DNA of 64,000 nt from Microvirga terrae. Its GTDB lineage: Bacteria > Pseudomonadota > Alphaproteobacteria > Rhizobiales > Beijerinckiaceae. The stretch spans positions 5,008,001 to 5,072,000 of the forward strand of contig NZ_CP102845.1 of assembly GCF_013307435.2 (NCBI RefSeq), read 5' to 3'. Under the pieces are notes generated by a model. That model made no database searches. It was not told where the DNA came from and was given only the letters and a program-made list of their open reading frames with translations. Shown piece by piece: positions 14,707 to 24,443 of the stretch (position 1 is the stretch's first letter; each line of letters starts with the position of its first letter). Both the position numbers and the translations under genes were made by a program.

Positions 14707-17700
14707 GTGGCCGCTAAGAACAACGCCAAGAACAACAAGACAATCTCCTCAGAATCCGTCCGAACTGGCGAAGCCGGGCGGCGGGGCGTCTTCTCGGTCG
14801 TTGCAGCAGGAGCGTCCGGGGCCGACAGCCATTCCCTTGAGCGCTTCCTCACCGGGCTGAAGGTGGGCGAGGAGATGTCGGTCGTTCTCGTCTTCCAGCA
14901 GCGGGAGGCGTTGAACGAAGAGCGATTCAGATCAGCGCTCTCGGAGCAGGGGCTGACCCTGACCTCGGCGGCTCACGGAGCCCTCGTCGAACCCGGAAAG
15001 ATCTATTGGTCGGCTCCCAACACGATCCTGACGGTCGAGGACGGTCGCTTCCATATCCGTGCCGCGCAGGAGCCACCGGGCGAGCGGGGCACCATCGACA
15101 GCTTCCTCATCTCGGTTGCCCAGGATCAGGAAGAAAAGGCCATCGGGGTCATCTTCTCCGGGACGGACGGGGACGGGACGCTCGGCGTCACGGCTCTCAA
15201 GGAAGCGGGCGGCCTCACGCTCGCGGAAGAAAGCCCTGAACTGGCCGGAGAAGGGATCGTCCCCAACCACAGCCCCGCGGCTCTCGTCGATTTCGTCCTG
15301 CCTCCGGAGGAACTGGCGGAGAGGGTGCAGCTCTATGTGAGCCATCTCGCGCGCTACAGCGAGGCGGCCCATCTCGAGGCGGAGGCCGCCGAGATCTCGG
15401 GCGCCCTGGCCAGCATCGCCACGATCCTGCGCAACCAGACCGGCCACGACTTCCACGGCTACAAGCCGAACACCTTCCTCCGCCGCGTCCAACGCCGCAT
15501 GCAGGTCGTCCAGGCCGAGACGATCGACGCTTACGTGGAGTTTCTGCGCGTCCATGCCGAGGAGGCTCAGAGCCTCTTCAACGATCTTCTCATCGGCGTC
15601 ACGCAATTTTTCCGGGATCGCCGGGAATTCGAGCTTCTGGAATCGCAGGTGGTCCCCAAGCTCTTCGAGGGCAAGACCCGCAGCGATCAGATCCGGATCT
15701 GGGTGCTTGGCTGTTCCACGGGCGAGGAGGCCTACTCCATCGGCATTCTGCTGCGCGAATACATGGCGGGGCTGGACGCCGTGCCGCATGTGCAGATCTT
15801 TGCGAGCGATATCGACGGCCGCGCCCTCGCGTCCGCCCGGGTTGGCCGGTACACGGAAGCCATCACGAAGGACGTAAGCCCCGAACGGCTGGCCCGCTGG
15901 TTCGTCAAGGAGGGCAACACCTATTGCGTGGTGAAGGAATTGCGGGAGATGTGCATCTTCTCGCAGCACAGCGTCATCAAGGACGCTCCGTTCTCGCGCC
16001 TCGACATGATCTCCTGCCGCAACCTGCTGATCTACCTCAATGCGGATCTTCAGGACCGGGTCATCCCCCTCTTCCATTTCGCGCTCAGGCCGGGAGGCTA
16101 CCTGTTCCTCGGCAACTCCGAGAACATCTCGCGCCATACGAGGCTCTTTGCACCGATCGATCGCGGCTATCGCATCTTCCAACGCCTGGAAACGAGTGCC
16201 CGGATCCTACCGGACTTCCCCTTCACGGCGGTCGACCGCAAGCCCGCCGAGGGCCCGTCGCTCCTGCGGCCGCGGCGGATCGAAGGCAGCTTCGCGCGTC
16301 AGGCCGAGATGATCGCGGAGCGCTACGCCCCGGCCTATGTGGTGACGGACGAGAACTTCGACGTCATGCATTTCTCAGGGCGAACCGGGCGCTACATCGA
16401 GCCGGCCGGCGGCACGGCGACGCTCAACCTGTTGAACCTCGTTCACAGCGACCTGCGCCTGGACCTCCGCGCAGCCTTGACCAAGGCGGCCGAAGACCAC
16501 AAGACGATCCAGATCGACGGTCTCCGGATGGGCTCGAACGGCAAGAGCCTGATCGTCGACATCGTCGTCGAGCCCCTGCGCGATCAGCCCAACGCGGCAC
16601 CGGGCTTCGTCGTCGTGTTCAAGGACAGCGCCGCTCCCGTCGCCGAGGAGGCCAGCACCACGGCTGGCAGTTCCTTCCTCCGTGACGAGCATGTGCAGCG
16701 TCTTGAGACCGAACTGCGCGTGACCCGCGAAAGGCTTCAGGCCACCATCGAGGAGCTCGAGAGCACCAACGAGGAACTGAAATCATCGAACGAGGAATAC
16801 CAGTCCCTGAATGAGGAGCTCCAATCCGCCAATGAGGAGCTTGAGACCTCGAAAGAGGAGCTGCAATCCGTCAACGAGGAACTGACCACCGTCAACGGCG
16901 AGCTCGCACACAGGGTTCAGGAACTCGGTCGCTCGAACAGCGATCTGAAGAACCTGTTGGAGAGCACGCAGATCGCAACGATCTTTCTCGACAATGACAT
17001 CCGGGTGATGAACTACACACCGGCTGTCACCGAGATCTTCCACCTCGTCGAGACGGATGTCGGGCGTCCGATCGCGCATATCAAGTCGCGTGTGGCCTAT
17101 GACGAGCTTCAGGACGATGCCCGGCGCGTGATACGGACGCTCGGCAGTGTCGATCGCGAGATCGAGGATCCGACGACGGGCACCCGCTACATGATCCGCG
17201 TCCTGCCCTATCGCAGCGTCGATAACTATATCGGGGGCGCGGTGGTCACCTTCATGGACGTCACGCCGCTCACCCGGGCGCAGCAGGCCCTGCGCGAAAG
17301 CGAGGAGCGTTTCCGCGCCATGGCCGAGCAGGCCGAGGTGGGCATCGTCATGACGGATCGCGAGAGCCGTGTCATCTATGTCAACGATCGCTATTGCACG
17401 ATCCTCGGCATGACGCGTGAGCAGATCGTCGGCCGCACGGTTCAGGAGCTGACGAATCCGGAGGAAGCGGGACGCAACGGAGGGCTGCTCGAGCGTGCGG
17501 TCTCCAGCGGGGAATCGTTCGTGCAGGAGGGCCGCCACCTTCGCCCGGATGGCTCGCTCGTCTGGGTGCGGAACAACGTCAGCGCTCGACGCGACGCCGC
17601 AGGACAGGTGGTCGGCGGCCTGACCGTGGCAATCGACCTCACCGAGCGGGTTCGTGCAGAGGAGGCGCTGCGGGCGAGCGAGAAGCATACCAAGCTCCTG

Positions 17701-18360
17701 CTCGCCGAACTCCAGCACCGCGTCCGCAACACCCTGGCCGTCGTGCGATCGATCACACGGCGAACGGCCGCGAACAGCGAGACGGTCGACGACTACGCCA
17801 TGCATCTCGAAGGGCGCATCGAAGCCTTCGCCCGCACCCAGACCATGGCCACCCGGACGGCCGATGCCGGAATCAATCTGGAAGAGCTGGTCAGGGACGA
17901 GTTGCTCGCCCATGCGGTTCGGGACGACGAGAAGGCTCATGTGGACGGACCGCCCGTCCGGCTCCAGACGGCCGTAGCGGAGAAGCTGGGAATGGCGATC
18001 CACGAGCTCGCCACCAATGCGGTCAAATACGGGGCTCTTTCGGAGACCGATGGCCATATCGACATCACCTGGCGCATCGAGGCGGTCGACGGCGACCGCA
18101 AGCTGCGGCTGGAATGGCGGGAAAGCGGTGTTCGCGTGGCAGCCTCGGCCCCGCGCCGGCGCGGCTTCGGCACCGAGCTGATCGAGCGCACCCTCCCCTA
18201 CGAGGTCGACGCGACGACGGAACTTGAATTCACACCAGGCGGCGTTCGCTGCGTGATCGAGTTTCCGCTCAACCAGCGGACTGCGGTTCCGGATGCCCCA
18301 TCCTCATCGCGTCGGCGCCCCGAGGACGATCAGACCGATGCCCCGCACCATCCCTCTTGA
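14707..18360 (+). CDS. CheB-CheR-PAS-HWE histidine kinase fusion
   Basis: A 1217-residue multidomain signalling protein. In order: a CheB-like domain (residues ~25-215), a CheR methyltransferase with SAM motif VLGCSTGEEAYSI and CRNLLIYLN (~225-500), a PAS-like segment, and a long coiled coil of ELESTNEEL/LQSANEELE repeats (~670-740). Two PAS domains follow (~745-985), the second beginning around SEERFRAMAEQAEVGIVM. The last part is an HWE-type kinase with LQHRVRNTL (phospho-His near 1003), HELATNAVKYG and LEWRESG. The CheB part keeps Ser (AAGASG) and Asp (SGTDGDGT) but reads LVFQQ where the catalytic His is expected, so methylesterase activity is doubtful. Start GTG at 14707. This fusion type is known in alphaproteobacteria, often in stress or light responses. 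No response regulator is adjacent. Confidence 0.9.
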   Translation: MAAKNNAKNNKTISSESVRTGEAGRRGVFSVVAAGASGADSHSLERFLTGLKVGEEMSVVLVFQQREALNEERFRSALSEQGLTLTSAAHGALVEPGKIYWSAPNTILTVEDGRFHIRAAQEPPGERGTIDSFLISVAQDQEEKAIGVIFSGTDGDGTLGVTALKEAGGLTLAEESPELAGEGIVPNHSPAALVDFVLPPEELAERVQLYVSHLARYSEAAHLEAEAAEISGALASIATILRNQTGHDFHGYKPNTFLRRVQRRMQVVQAETIDAYVEFLRVHAEEAQSLFNDLLIGVTQFFRDRREFELLESQVVPKLFEGKTRSDQIRIWVLGCSTGEEAYSIGILLREYMAGLDAVPHVQIFASDIDGRALASARVGRYTEAITKDVSPERLARWFVKEGNTYCVVKELREMCIFSQHSVIKDAPFSRLDMISCRNLLIYLNADLQDRVIPLFHFALRPGGYLFLGNSENISRHTRLFAPIDRGYRIFQRLETSARILPDFPFTAVDRKPAEGPSLLRPRRIEGSFARQAEMIAERYAPAYVVTDENFDVMHFSGRTGRYIEPAGGTATLNLLNLVHSDLRLDLRAALTKAAEDHKTIQIDGLRMGSNGKSLIVDIVVEPLRDQPNAAPGFVVVFKDSAAPVAEEASTTAGSSFLRDEHVQRLETELRVTRERLQATIEELESTNEELKSSNEEYQSLNEELQSANEELETSKEELQSVNEELTTVNGELAHRVQELGRSNSDLKNLLESTQIATIFLDNDIRVMNYTPAVTEIFHLVETDVGRPIAHIKSRVAYDELQDDARRVIRTLGSVDREIEDPTTGTRYMIRVLPYRSVDNYIGGAVVTFMDVTPLTRAQQALRESEERFRAMAEQAEVGIVMTDRESRVIYVNDRYCTILGMTREQIVGRTVQELTNPEEAGRNGGLLERAVSSGESFVQEGRHLRPDGSLVWVRNNVSARRDAAGQVVGGLTVAIDLTERVRAEEALRASEKHTKLLLAELQHRVRNTLAVVRSITRRTAANSETVDDYAMHLEGRIEAFARTQTMATRTADAGINLEELVRDELLAHAVRDDEKAHVDGPPVRLQTAVAEKLGMAIHELATNAVKYGALSETDGHIDITWRIEAVDGDRKLRLEWRESGVRVAASAPRRRGFGTELIERTLPYEVDATTELEFTPGGVRCVIEFPLNQRTAVPDAPSSSRRRPEDDQTDAPHHPS

Positions 18361-18436
18361 AGATTGGGCTTGACCTGACAGGCTACCGTGTTCTCCATTT
18401 GGCCGCACGTCGCGCCGCCAGCCTAAGGGATCCGCA

Positions 18437-19327
18437 TTGGACTGGGACAAGATCAGACTGTTCTACGAGGTCGTCAGCGCCGGGAATTTCACCCGCGCCG
18501 GCGAGAAGCTCGGTGTCAACCAGTCGTCGATCAGCCGGCAGATCAGCGCTCTCGAGCATGAACTGAAGGTCCCGCTCTTTCATCGGCACCCCCGTGGCCT
18601 CGTCCTGACGGAGCACGGCGACGTGCTCTTCCGGGCCGCTCAGGACATCCGCGTCCGCCTGGACGAAACACGCCAGCGTCTGACCGAGACGAGCGAGCGT
18701 CCGGCAGGGGAACTCAAGGTCACGGCGACCGTCGGCATCGGCGGCATCTGGCTCGCGCGGCGCATTGCGGAATTCCTCGATCTCTACCCGGAAGTGCACA
18801 TCCAGCTCATTCTCACCAACGATGAACTGGATCTTGCGATGCGGGAGGCGGACATCGCGATTCGCCTGCGCCTGCCGGCTCAGCCCGATCTGATCCAGCG
18901 CCGCCTTTTCACCATCCAGTATCACGCCTACGCGGCCCACACTTATATCGAGCGTTTCGGGGAGCCCGAGAGCATCGACGACCTCGACCGGCACTCCATC
19001 GTCTGCCTCGGCGGCGATCAGCCACCCTTCATCCTCAACCTGCATCATCTGACGAGCCTGGGCCGAAACCCCAAGGATCCTCGTCCCAGCCGGTTCGTGG
19101 TCAATGACAGCCTGGCGCTCCGGCAGGCGATCGAGAACGGAGCGGGGATCGGCATGGCTCCCGACTACGCCATGAGCAACAACCCACGGGTCAAGCAGGT
19201 TCTTCGTGACGAGCAGATGCCGACCCTCGACAGCTATCTCGTCTATCCGGAAGAGATGCGTTCGGTGGCGCGCGTCCAGGTCTTCCGCGACTTTCTCGTC
19301 TCGAAGGCCCAGCGCTGGGACTTCTGA
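18437..19327 (+). CDS. LysR-family transcription regulator
   Basis: A 296-residue LysR regulator. The winged HTH spans residues 1-60 (FYEVVSAGNFTRAGEKLGVN, QSSISRQISALEHEL). The remainder is the effector-binding domain with two Rossmann-like lobes (ELKVTATVGIGGIW near residue 93 and NGAGIGMAPDYAM near 240). The start is TTG at 18437, six bases after AAGGGA, and it places MDWDKIRLFYEV at the usual beginning. It follows the kinase fusion by 76 bases on the same strand, so co-transcription is possible. There is no divergent gene, so its target and ligand cannot be guessed from position. Confidence 0.88.
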   Translation: MDWDKIRLFYEVVSAGNFTRAGEKLGVNQSSISRQISALEHELKVPLFHRHPRGLVLTEHGDVLFRAAQDIRVRLDETRQRLTETSERPAGELKVTATVGIGGIWLARRIAEFLDLYPEVHIQLILTNDELDLAMREADIAIRLRLPAQPDLIQRRLFTIQYHAYAAHTYIERFGEPESIDDLDRHSIVCLGGDQPPFILNLHHLTSLGRNPKDPRPSRFVVNDSLALRQAIENGAGIGMAPDYAMSNNPRVKQVLRDEQMPTLDSYLVYPEEMRSVARVQVFRDFLVSKAQRWDF

Positions 19328-19423
19328 CCCGAGCGGTTCGAGCGGAGGAAAGGCTCAACCTCATTTTCTCCACGATTCTTAGGCTACTTGAACCTTTCCA
19401 GATATTCTCGGGGCTCCATTCCC

Positions 19424-19624
19424 ATGTCACGGTCTTTCGTTGCTGTTCTCAGCATTGCCCTTGGCCTTCCGTTTCTCATTCTCCTGGCCCTCGTCTCCTC
19501 GGCTTCAGGGGTCAGCGCGAGCGTGCTCACGAACGCGCTTGGCCTCGTGGTCATGTCGGTGGTCCTGATGCTGGTCGTCTTCGAGATCAAGCGGATCGCC
19601 GATCTGCCCCCGGATGCCCATTGA
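19424..19624 (+). CDS. Small two-helix membrane protein, unknown
   Basis: A 66-residue protein with two membrane segments (VLSIALGLPFLILLALVSSA and ALGLVVMSVVLMLVVFEI) and a short charged tail KRIADLPPDAH. The frame is open from 19388, but ATG 19424 places the first helix directly at the N-terminus; the longer form would add a 12-residue polar leader. No family was recognised. It stands alone between the LysR gene and a minus-strand small gene. Confidence 0.5.
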   Translation: MSRSFVAVLSIALGLPFLILLALVSSASGVSASVLTNALGLVVMSVVLMLVVFEIKRIADLPPDAH

Positions 19625-19727
19625 GTTCCGGTTCCGCCGGCCGCCAGGGGGAACCCGGCCCAAATGAAAAGAGGACCGGGCGTTCAACGCGCGATCCTCA
19701 GGTCTTCTACTTCGATAGGGGAATGAG

Positions 19728-19943
19728 TTAGGCCGCGGCGCGCGATCGATCCGGGTGCTCTTCCGCCACCGCGCGCTCAAGCGCCATCAAAAGAACTCCG
19801 ATGTCTTCATGAAGAAGATTGATAGCGTTGCGAGCGTATTCGCGAAACTCGTCTTTGATGACTTCAGCTTCGCCATCCCAAAGGAAGTCTTCATGCTCGG
19901 CATCGTAAAACGCACGAGCGACCAGCTCGACCTGATAATCCAT
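19728..19943 (-). CDS. Small acidic protein, unknown
   Basis: A 71-residue soluble, helical, acidic protein (VELVARAFYDAEHEDFLWDG, NLLHEDIGVLLMALERAV). The frame reaches back to a TTG at 20000. ATG 19943 is preferred because GTGGGGC lies just upstream and the added 19 residues are polar and featureless. Its size and composition resemble the other small minus-strand gene at 23907. A 7-2-7 NarL-like site at 20093-20108 lies about 150 bases upstream, so control by the adjacent NarL-type regulator is possible. Confidence 0.55.
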   Translation of the reverse strand: MDYQVELVARAFYDAEHEDFLWDGEAEVIKDEFREYARNAINLLHEDIGVLLMALERAVAEEHPDRSRAAA

Positions 19944-20092
19944 GTATGCCCCACTGCACCGTTCTGGTGATTTGTTTTCAGTCTGATCCTGCGGCGCCAA
20001 TACGCTTTTACATCGTTGGCCGCGTGGTCCGCCGTCAGGACGAGATCAGGCTTACAGCCGGGCTCGACTGATCCGCAACTCGCCACATGGGC

Positions 20093-20108
20093 TACCCCCT
20101 TGGGAGTA
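20093..20108. promoter_or_regulatory. Candidate NarL-type 7-2-7 operator (best copy)
   Basis: TACCCCC-TT-GGGAGTA, an inverted pair of heptamers with a two-base spacer, the geometry known for NarL. It lies between the end of the NarL-type regulator gene (20189) and the start of the small acidic protein gene (19943), both on the minus strand. Confidence 0.5.
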
Positions 20109-20188
20109 GCGTGCGCGGCGACGACCTAAGTCCATGAGGCGATTCGCGGAATTCAGCCAGAAAGAAGTCAGGGGTCGGCGAATTATCT

Positions 20189-20953
20189 TTACTCCCGCGG
20201 AACCAGGGAGCGTGAATTTTCCTGTGCGAAGTCGAGATTTCCGGTCGCCCACATGGCCGCCTGAGTGCGGTTGGAGGCCTTGACCTTCCTCAGGATGGCT
20301 TTGATGTGGACCTTCACCGTGGCCTCGGCGACACCGAGCTCCCGCGCGATTATCTTGTTCGACGCCCCCTGAGTGAGGCAGCGGAGGATCTGGGCCTCCC
20401 GATCCGACAGCTTGTTCTGGAGCGCTGCGGGATCATTGGCGGGTGCGGGGGCGCTGCTGTGGCTGAAACGGGCCCGACCCTGTCGGACCTGTTCGAGGAG
20501 CGTGAGCCCGATCGAGGCCGGGATGTAAGTCTCGCCGAGGATCACGATCTCAAGAGCCTTGACCAGGGCGTGCCGATCCATGCTCGTCGGGCAGAAGCCA
20601 TCCAGACCGGCGCGGCAGAGTTCCATGACCGATTCAGGTTCCATCGCGTCCGCCAGAACGACCACCTTGGCGGATGGGTGGCGTGCCTTCAGTTCCTCCG
20701 CGGCGGAAGCATACTCGGCTATCGACCGGCTGTCGCAGATGATGAACAGCGCGGGCTCGTCGTCGGCGAAGGCTGGCAGGTTCGAGAGATCCTCAAATGA
20801 CTCTCGCGAAAGGGTAAAGCGCGTCCCTGAAAGGATATGGCTGATGCCGGTGCGCAGGAGGAGATTCTGACAGATCAGGACAGTAGCGACATTTTGGAAA
20901 GGGTCCTGAGCAATGGGAAGAATCTGCTCCTTGTAGACAACATCGTGTCTCAT
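20189..20953 (-). CDS. NarL/LuxR-family response regulator
   Basis: A 254-residue regulator with an N-terminal receiver-like domain and a NarL-type HTH. The receiver keeps an Asp at the usual site (LFIICDSRS), but the acidic pair that binds magnesium is missing (ATVLICQNL), so phosphorylation is uncertain. The HTH is LSDREAQILRCLTQGASNKI followed by ATVKVHIKAILRKVKASNRT, nearly the recognition helix of NarL (KVHVK). ATG 20953 follows a GGGGG stretch; an alternative ATG at 20992 adds 13 residues and has no clear ribosome site. 7-2-7 candidate sites flank the gene at 21131 (upstream) and 20093 (downstream), which suggests autoregulation. Confidence 0.85.
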   Translation of the reverse strand: MRHDVVYKEQILPIAQDPFQNVATVLICQNLLLRTGISHILSGTRFTLSRESFEDLSNLPAFADDEPALFIICDSRSIAEYASAAEELKARHPSAKVVVLADAMEPESVMELCRAGLDGFCPTSMDRHALVKALEIVILGETYIPASIGLTLLEQVRQGRARFSHSSAPAPANDPAALQNKLSDREAQILRCLTQGASNKIIARELGVAEATVKVHIKAILRKVKASNRTQAAMWATGNLDFAQENSRSLVPRE

Positions 20954-21130
20954 ACTTGCTATGCCCCCGAGTAACGTTCTGCGATGTACCATGTCGGATC
21001 GTTTCGCCGTTCACATGTGACGTGGGGCGAGTGAGCCTTGGTCGAAAGGTGTCGGATCCAGGTAGCCGATCCGTGATCGGATCAAGCGTGGCGACAACAT
21101 TCGGTAGAGGCATTAGTTCCTTGAGGCGAT

Positions 21131-21146
21131 CGTCCCCAAAGGGGTA
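21131..21146 (-). promoter_or_regulatory. Candidate NarL-type 7-2-7 operator upstream of regulator
   Basis: On the minus strand TACCCCT-TT-GGGGACG. The first heptamer is a perfect TACYNMT match and the second is a partial inverted copy. It lies about 180 bases upstream of the NarL-type regulator start, so autoregulation is a fair inference. Confidence 0.4.
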
Positions 21147-21234
21147 ACTCTCCGCATGTCGAAGCATGGCGGCGGAGGCGTGCTGCCTTCTGTCCATCGA
21201 ACGAGGTTGCTGCATTCTCCCGGCGATCCGCTGT

Positions 21235-23637
21235 TCAGCCGGCCGTGAAGGCCGAAGAGTCGAAGTAACATTGCAGCGCCTTCGCGTCAGGACGGTTCAG
21301 CAATCGCGTTATCTGTTCCTGCGAGAGCGCCCTGGAGAACAGATGTCCTTGCATCTCGTTGCAGCCTGCCGTGTGCAGGAACTTCTTTTGGATCTCCGTT
21401 TCCACACCTTCAGCCGTGACGGTCAGGGACATCGCATGCCCGAGCGATACGATCGCCTTGATGACGGCTGCGGCCCTGGTTCCCTGTCCCAGGCTCTGGA
21501 TGAAGGAGCGATCGATCTTGATCTTGTCCACCTCGAAGCGGTGAAGATAACCCAGGCTCGAGTAGCCCGTGCCGAAATCGTCGAGAGCGATGCGGAACCC
21601 GGCATCTCTCAGCGCGCGGAGCGTGTCGGTCGACCCACATTCCTCGTCCAGCAGAACGCTCTCGGTGACTTCAAGCTCGATCCGTCCTGGATCCGCTCCA
21701 CATTCGCGGACGATCGAGATCACGTGATTGGCAAAGCCGCAGGATCGGAATTGAACCGGCGAAAGATTGACCGACACGAAGACATCGGGCCAGCGCCTCG
21801 AGGCGAGGCAGGCCTCACGCAGGATCCAATCCCCCAGTTGGACAATCAAGCCTGTTTGCTCCGCGACCGGGATGAACTGGCTCGGCTGGATGTATCCACG
21901 CGTGGGATGCCGCCAGCGGGCAAGAGCCTCCACGCCGACAATCGTATCTCCGCTGAGGGCGATCTGCGGCTGATAAGCAACCTCAAGCCCTTCACCGGTC
22001 GCAAGCGCAACGCGAAGCTCCTCTTCGACGATCCGGCGCAGAGTGACGGTCTCATCCATCTCAGGCGTGAAGACCCGATAACAGTTTCGCCCTTCGGCCT
22101 TGGCGCGGTAGAGCGCGATATCCGCCTTTCGCAGAAGTTCACTGCGGTCCGTTCCAGCGTCGGGAGCGAGCACGAGACCGATGCTCGTCCCGACGAAGAT
22201 CTGGTTGCCCATGATGTCATAGTGCTCATGAGCCAGCGCAAGGATCCGCTCGCACAGGGTTTCCGGTCCCTCCATTCCCGGGGCACAGACCTGCACGATG
22301 GCAAACTCGTCGCCTCCCAGGCGGGTAATGGTGTCGTTCCTTCCGACCAGTCTGGACAGGCGGATCGAAAACTCCCGGATGAGGCTGTCACCCGCAGGGT
22401 GTCCAAGGGTGTCGTTGACATGCTTGAAGCGATCAAGATCCAGCATCAGCACGGCGATCCTCTCGCCATCCTGCCGGCGTGCGATGGCATGGTTGAGCCG
22501 GTCCTCGAACAGCGCCCGGTTGGGCAGTCCGGTCAGCACGTCATGGAAGGCCAGATGATGAGCCTGAGCCTCACTGGCCTTCAGTTCGAGAACAGTTCTT
22601 TCCAGCGCCGACATCGATTGTCTCAGACGTCGCACGAGCGCGCCGAGCAGGAGGAGAATGATCGTCGCCGCAACGGCCATGGCGGGTTCGACAGCTTTGA
22701 GGAGCCGGTTCCCCGGAAGTTCCGGCTTCCAGACGAAGTAGCCGATGAGATCGCCCACGTCCGATCGGACCGGCACCGATATCTCACTCTGTCCCGGATT
22801 ATCGACGACGGAGAAACGCAACCCTTCGATCAGGTTCTGCTCGGAGATCCGCTTGATGAAGTTCCCGTCGAGATACCGGATTCCCACCAGGAGGAACTCC
22901 TTGTCCTGAGGATAGGCCACGGCATCCGACTCGGGAACGATCTTCATGATGCTGACGGCCGCAGGCCGGCCGAGCAGTTCGAGAAGATGGGCGTCGTAAA
23001 CGGCCTTTCCGGTGATCAGGTGCGGCGCCTCGGCGTTCTCCGCGACATGATCCCGGTGCGGAGACTCCGGGGCCCCGCGAATTCCCGCGACGAGGCTGCC
23101 GAGACTGTCCCGGACGCGCTCGAATTCGTGGTTCGAAATACGCGTTCCATCGATGACCGCATTGACCGGCTCGTTGCGGCCGTCGAGGATGTAGACCTCC
23201 TCCTGCCCGAACGTGCGGCTGAGCCAGACCCCGATATTGGCGTCGATCCATTTCAGATCCATCGGGCTCTTGGCGAGCTCGATGATGGCATCGTCCCAGA
23301 TGGCAACCATCTCCTGCTCTCGCGCGAGCTGATGGACCACGGCGCGGATGCTGCGGTCCATCACACGAAGCTGGCGCTCGGCGGAGACGTCGTTGCTCTT
23401 GTTGACCGCCCAGAGGATCGAAGCGGCTCCGAGGGAAAGGGTCGCCGCGGCAACGAGCAGAACGGGCAGGATGACGCTGCGGATGAAAGGCAGGCCCGCA
23501 CGATGAACGGAAAGAATCGAAAGAATACTCTTCAACACGTCGGCACCAGAGCGATCGCCGGCGCTTGCTCGACCAAAAGGTCGCGACGGGATCGCGTTGA
23601 AAGAATTTCTGAGGAACGGAAACCGTCGGATTCTCAC
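21235..23637 (-). CDS. CHASE4-GGDEF-EAL c-di-GMP turnover protein
   Basis: An 800-residue membrane sensor that likely makes and/or breaks down c-di-GMP. A first membrane helix (about residues 52-75) is followed by a periplasmic CHASE4-like domain (about 80-310, including REQEMVAIWDDAI and LSRTFGQEEVYILD). A second helix (around 325-345) leads to GGDEF (LTGLPNRALFEDRL, then RLGGDEFAI intact) and EAL (EALARWRHP, with LDDFGTGYSSL and the final TAEGVET motif). Both active sites look complete, so either or both activities are possible. The start is GTG at 23637; an internal GTG before VLKSILSIL would also be workable. It could feed the PilZ-controlled cellulose synthase encoded 27 kb away, but no direct link is visible. 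Confidence 0.9.
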   Translation of the reverse strand: MRIRRFPFLRNSFNAIPSRPFGRASAGDRSGADVLKSILSILSVHRAGLPFIRSVILPVLLVAAATLSLGAASILWAVNKSNDVSAERQLRVMDRSIRAVVHQLAREQEMVAIWDDAIIELAKSPMDLKWIDANIGVWLSRTFGQEEVYILDGRNEPVNAVIDGTRISNHEFERVRDSLGSLVAGIRGAPESPHRDHVAENAEAPHLITGKAVYDAHLLELLGRPAAVSIMKIVPESDAVAYPQDKEFLLVGIRYLDGNFIKRISEQNLIEGLRFSVVDNPGQSEISVPVRSDVGDLIGYFVWKPELPGNRLLKAVEPAMAVAATIILLLLGALVRRLRQSMSALERTVLELKASEAQAHHLAFHDVLTGLPNRALFEDRLNHAIARRQDGERIAVLMLDLDRFKHVNDTLGHPAGDSLIREFSIRLSRLVGRNDTITRLGGDEFAIVQVCAPGMEGPETLCERILALAHEHYDIMGNQIFVGTSIGLVLAPDAGTDRSELLRKADIALYRAKAEGRNCYRVFTPEMDETVTLRRIVEEELRVALATGEGLEVAYQPQIALSGDTIVGVEALARWRHPTRGYIQPSQFIPVAEQTGLIVQLGDWILREACLASRRWPDVFVSVNLSPVQFRSCGFANHVISIVRECGADPGRIELEVTESVLLDEECGSTDTLRALRDAGFRIALDDFGTGYSSLGYLHRFEVDKIKIDRSFIQSLGQGTRAAAVIKAIVSLGHAMSLTVTAEGVETEIQKKFLHTAGCNEMQGHLFSRALSQEQITRLLNRPDAKALQCYFDSSAFTAG

Positions 23638-23906
23638 CGACCTGGCAGGAGGGCATCATGCCTTTGAGCCGCGCGCTGTGCGGACAGCGACTCAACCTGC
23701 CACGGGTATCATGCCGGCAATCGTAGTCTTCTACGGCGACCCTACGATGTCATGAACGGGGGCAAGCCGCCAGAAGACTTGGATTGTATGGTTAAATTTC
23801 GCACCTGGCCCGGCGTGGTATGGCTCGCCCGGAGCTTCGGACCCCATCATGCCGGTGGCGGAAGGATCATCGGAAGGCCGTGGCTTCAAGGCTCGCCGGG
23901 CTCAGC

Positions 23907-24197
23907 TCACTCGGGCTGCGCGTGATCTTCCAGGGCTTGGATGAGCTCCATGCACTTCTCCGCCACGATGGCAGAGACCTTCGGGTCGCCGTGGTAGTGG
24001 CGCATGGCGACGGCATTCGCCTGCTCGAACAGATCGGTCAGGTTTCCGGAGATGAAGGGACGGGCGCTCGGAAAATCGAAGGCCTTGGCCTCGGATCGGG
24101 GCTCGGATCGTGATGGGCGCTTGGGCTCGAACAGCGTCAACACTTCACACCGATCGGCAATCTTCTTGAGATCCTTGAACGCGATGATCTCGGCCAT
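23907..24197 (-). CDS. Small protein, unknown function
   Basis: A 96-residue soluble protein beginning MAEIIAFKDLKKIADRCEVL. A Ser/Arg/Pro-rich linker lies in the middle and the second half is helical (NLTDLFEQANAVAMRHYHGD, then AEKCMELIQALEDHA). No known domain is recognised. The start follows GGAGTAGGAA. It stands alone between the c-di-GMP protein and a DoxX gene. Its size and helical C-terminus recall the small protein at 19728, but I see no clear homology. Confidence 0.6.
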   Translation of the reverse strand: MAEIIAFKDLKKIADRCEVLTLFEPKRPSRSEPRSEAKAFDFPSARPFISGNLTDLFEQANAVAMRHYHGDPKVSAIVAEKCMELIQALEDHAQPE

Positions 24198-24443
24198 TTC
24201 CTACTCCACGCAATACACGGGGCCCCGCCTTATCCTCTTCTGATGCAGAGGTCATGGGGCTTATCCGAAAAACGGGCGGTTCATGAAAACCGTTCCCAAG
24301 AATAATCGCAGGCGCCGGCAATGTGACCTTTCTCTTCCGGGTTACGATCTTTGAGCCCGCATCATGCCGGATGCGTCTGAACGGCGCCGCTCCGTTGCCG
24401 GCACCGCAGAAAGGGCCCGACGCCATGGCGGCCCTCGTGCCCG

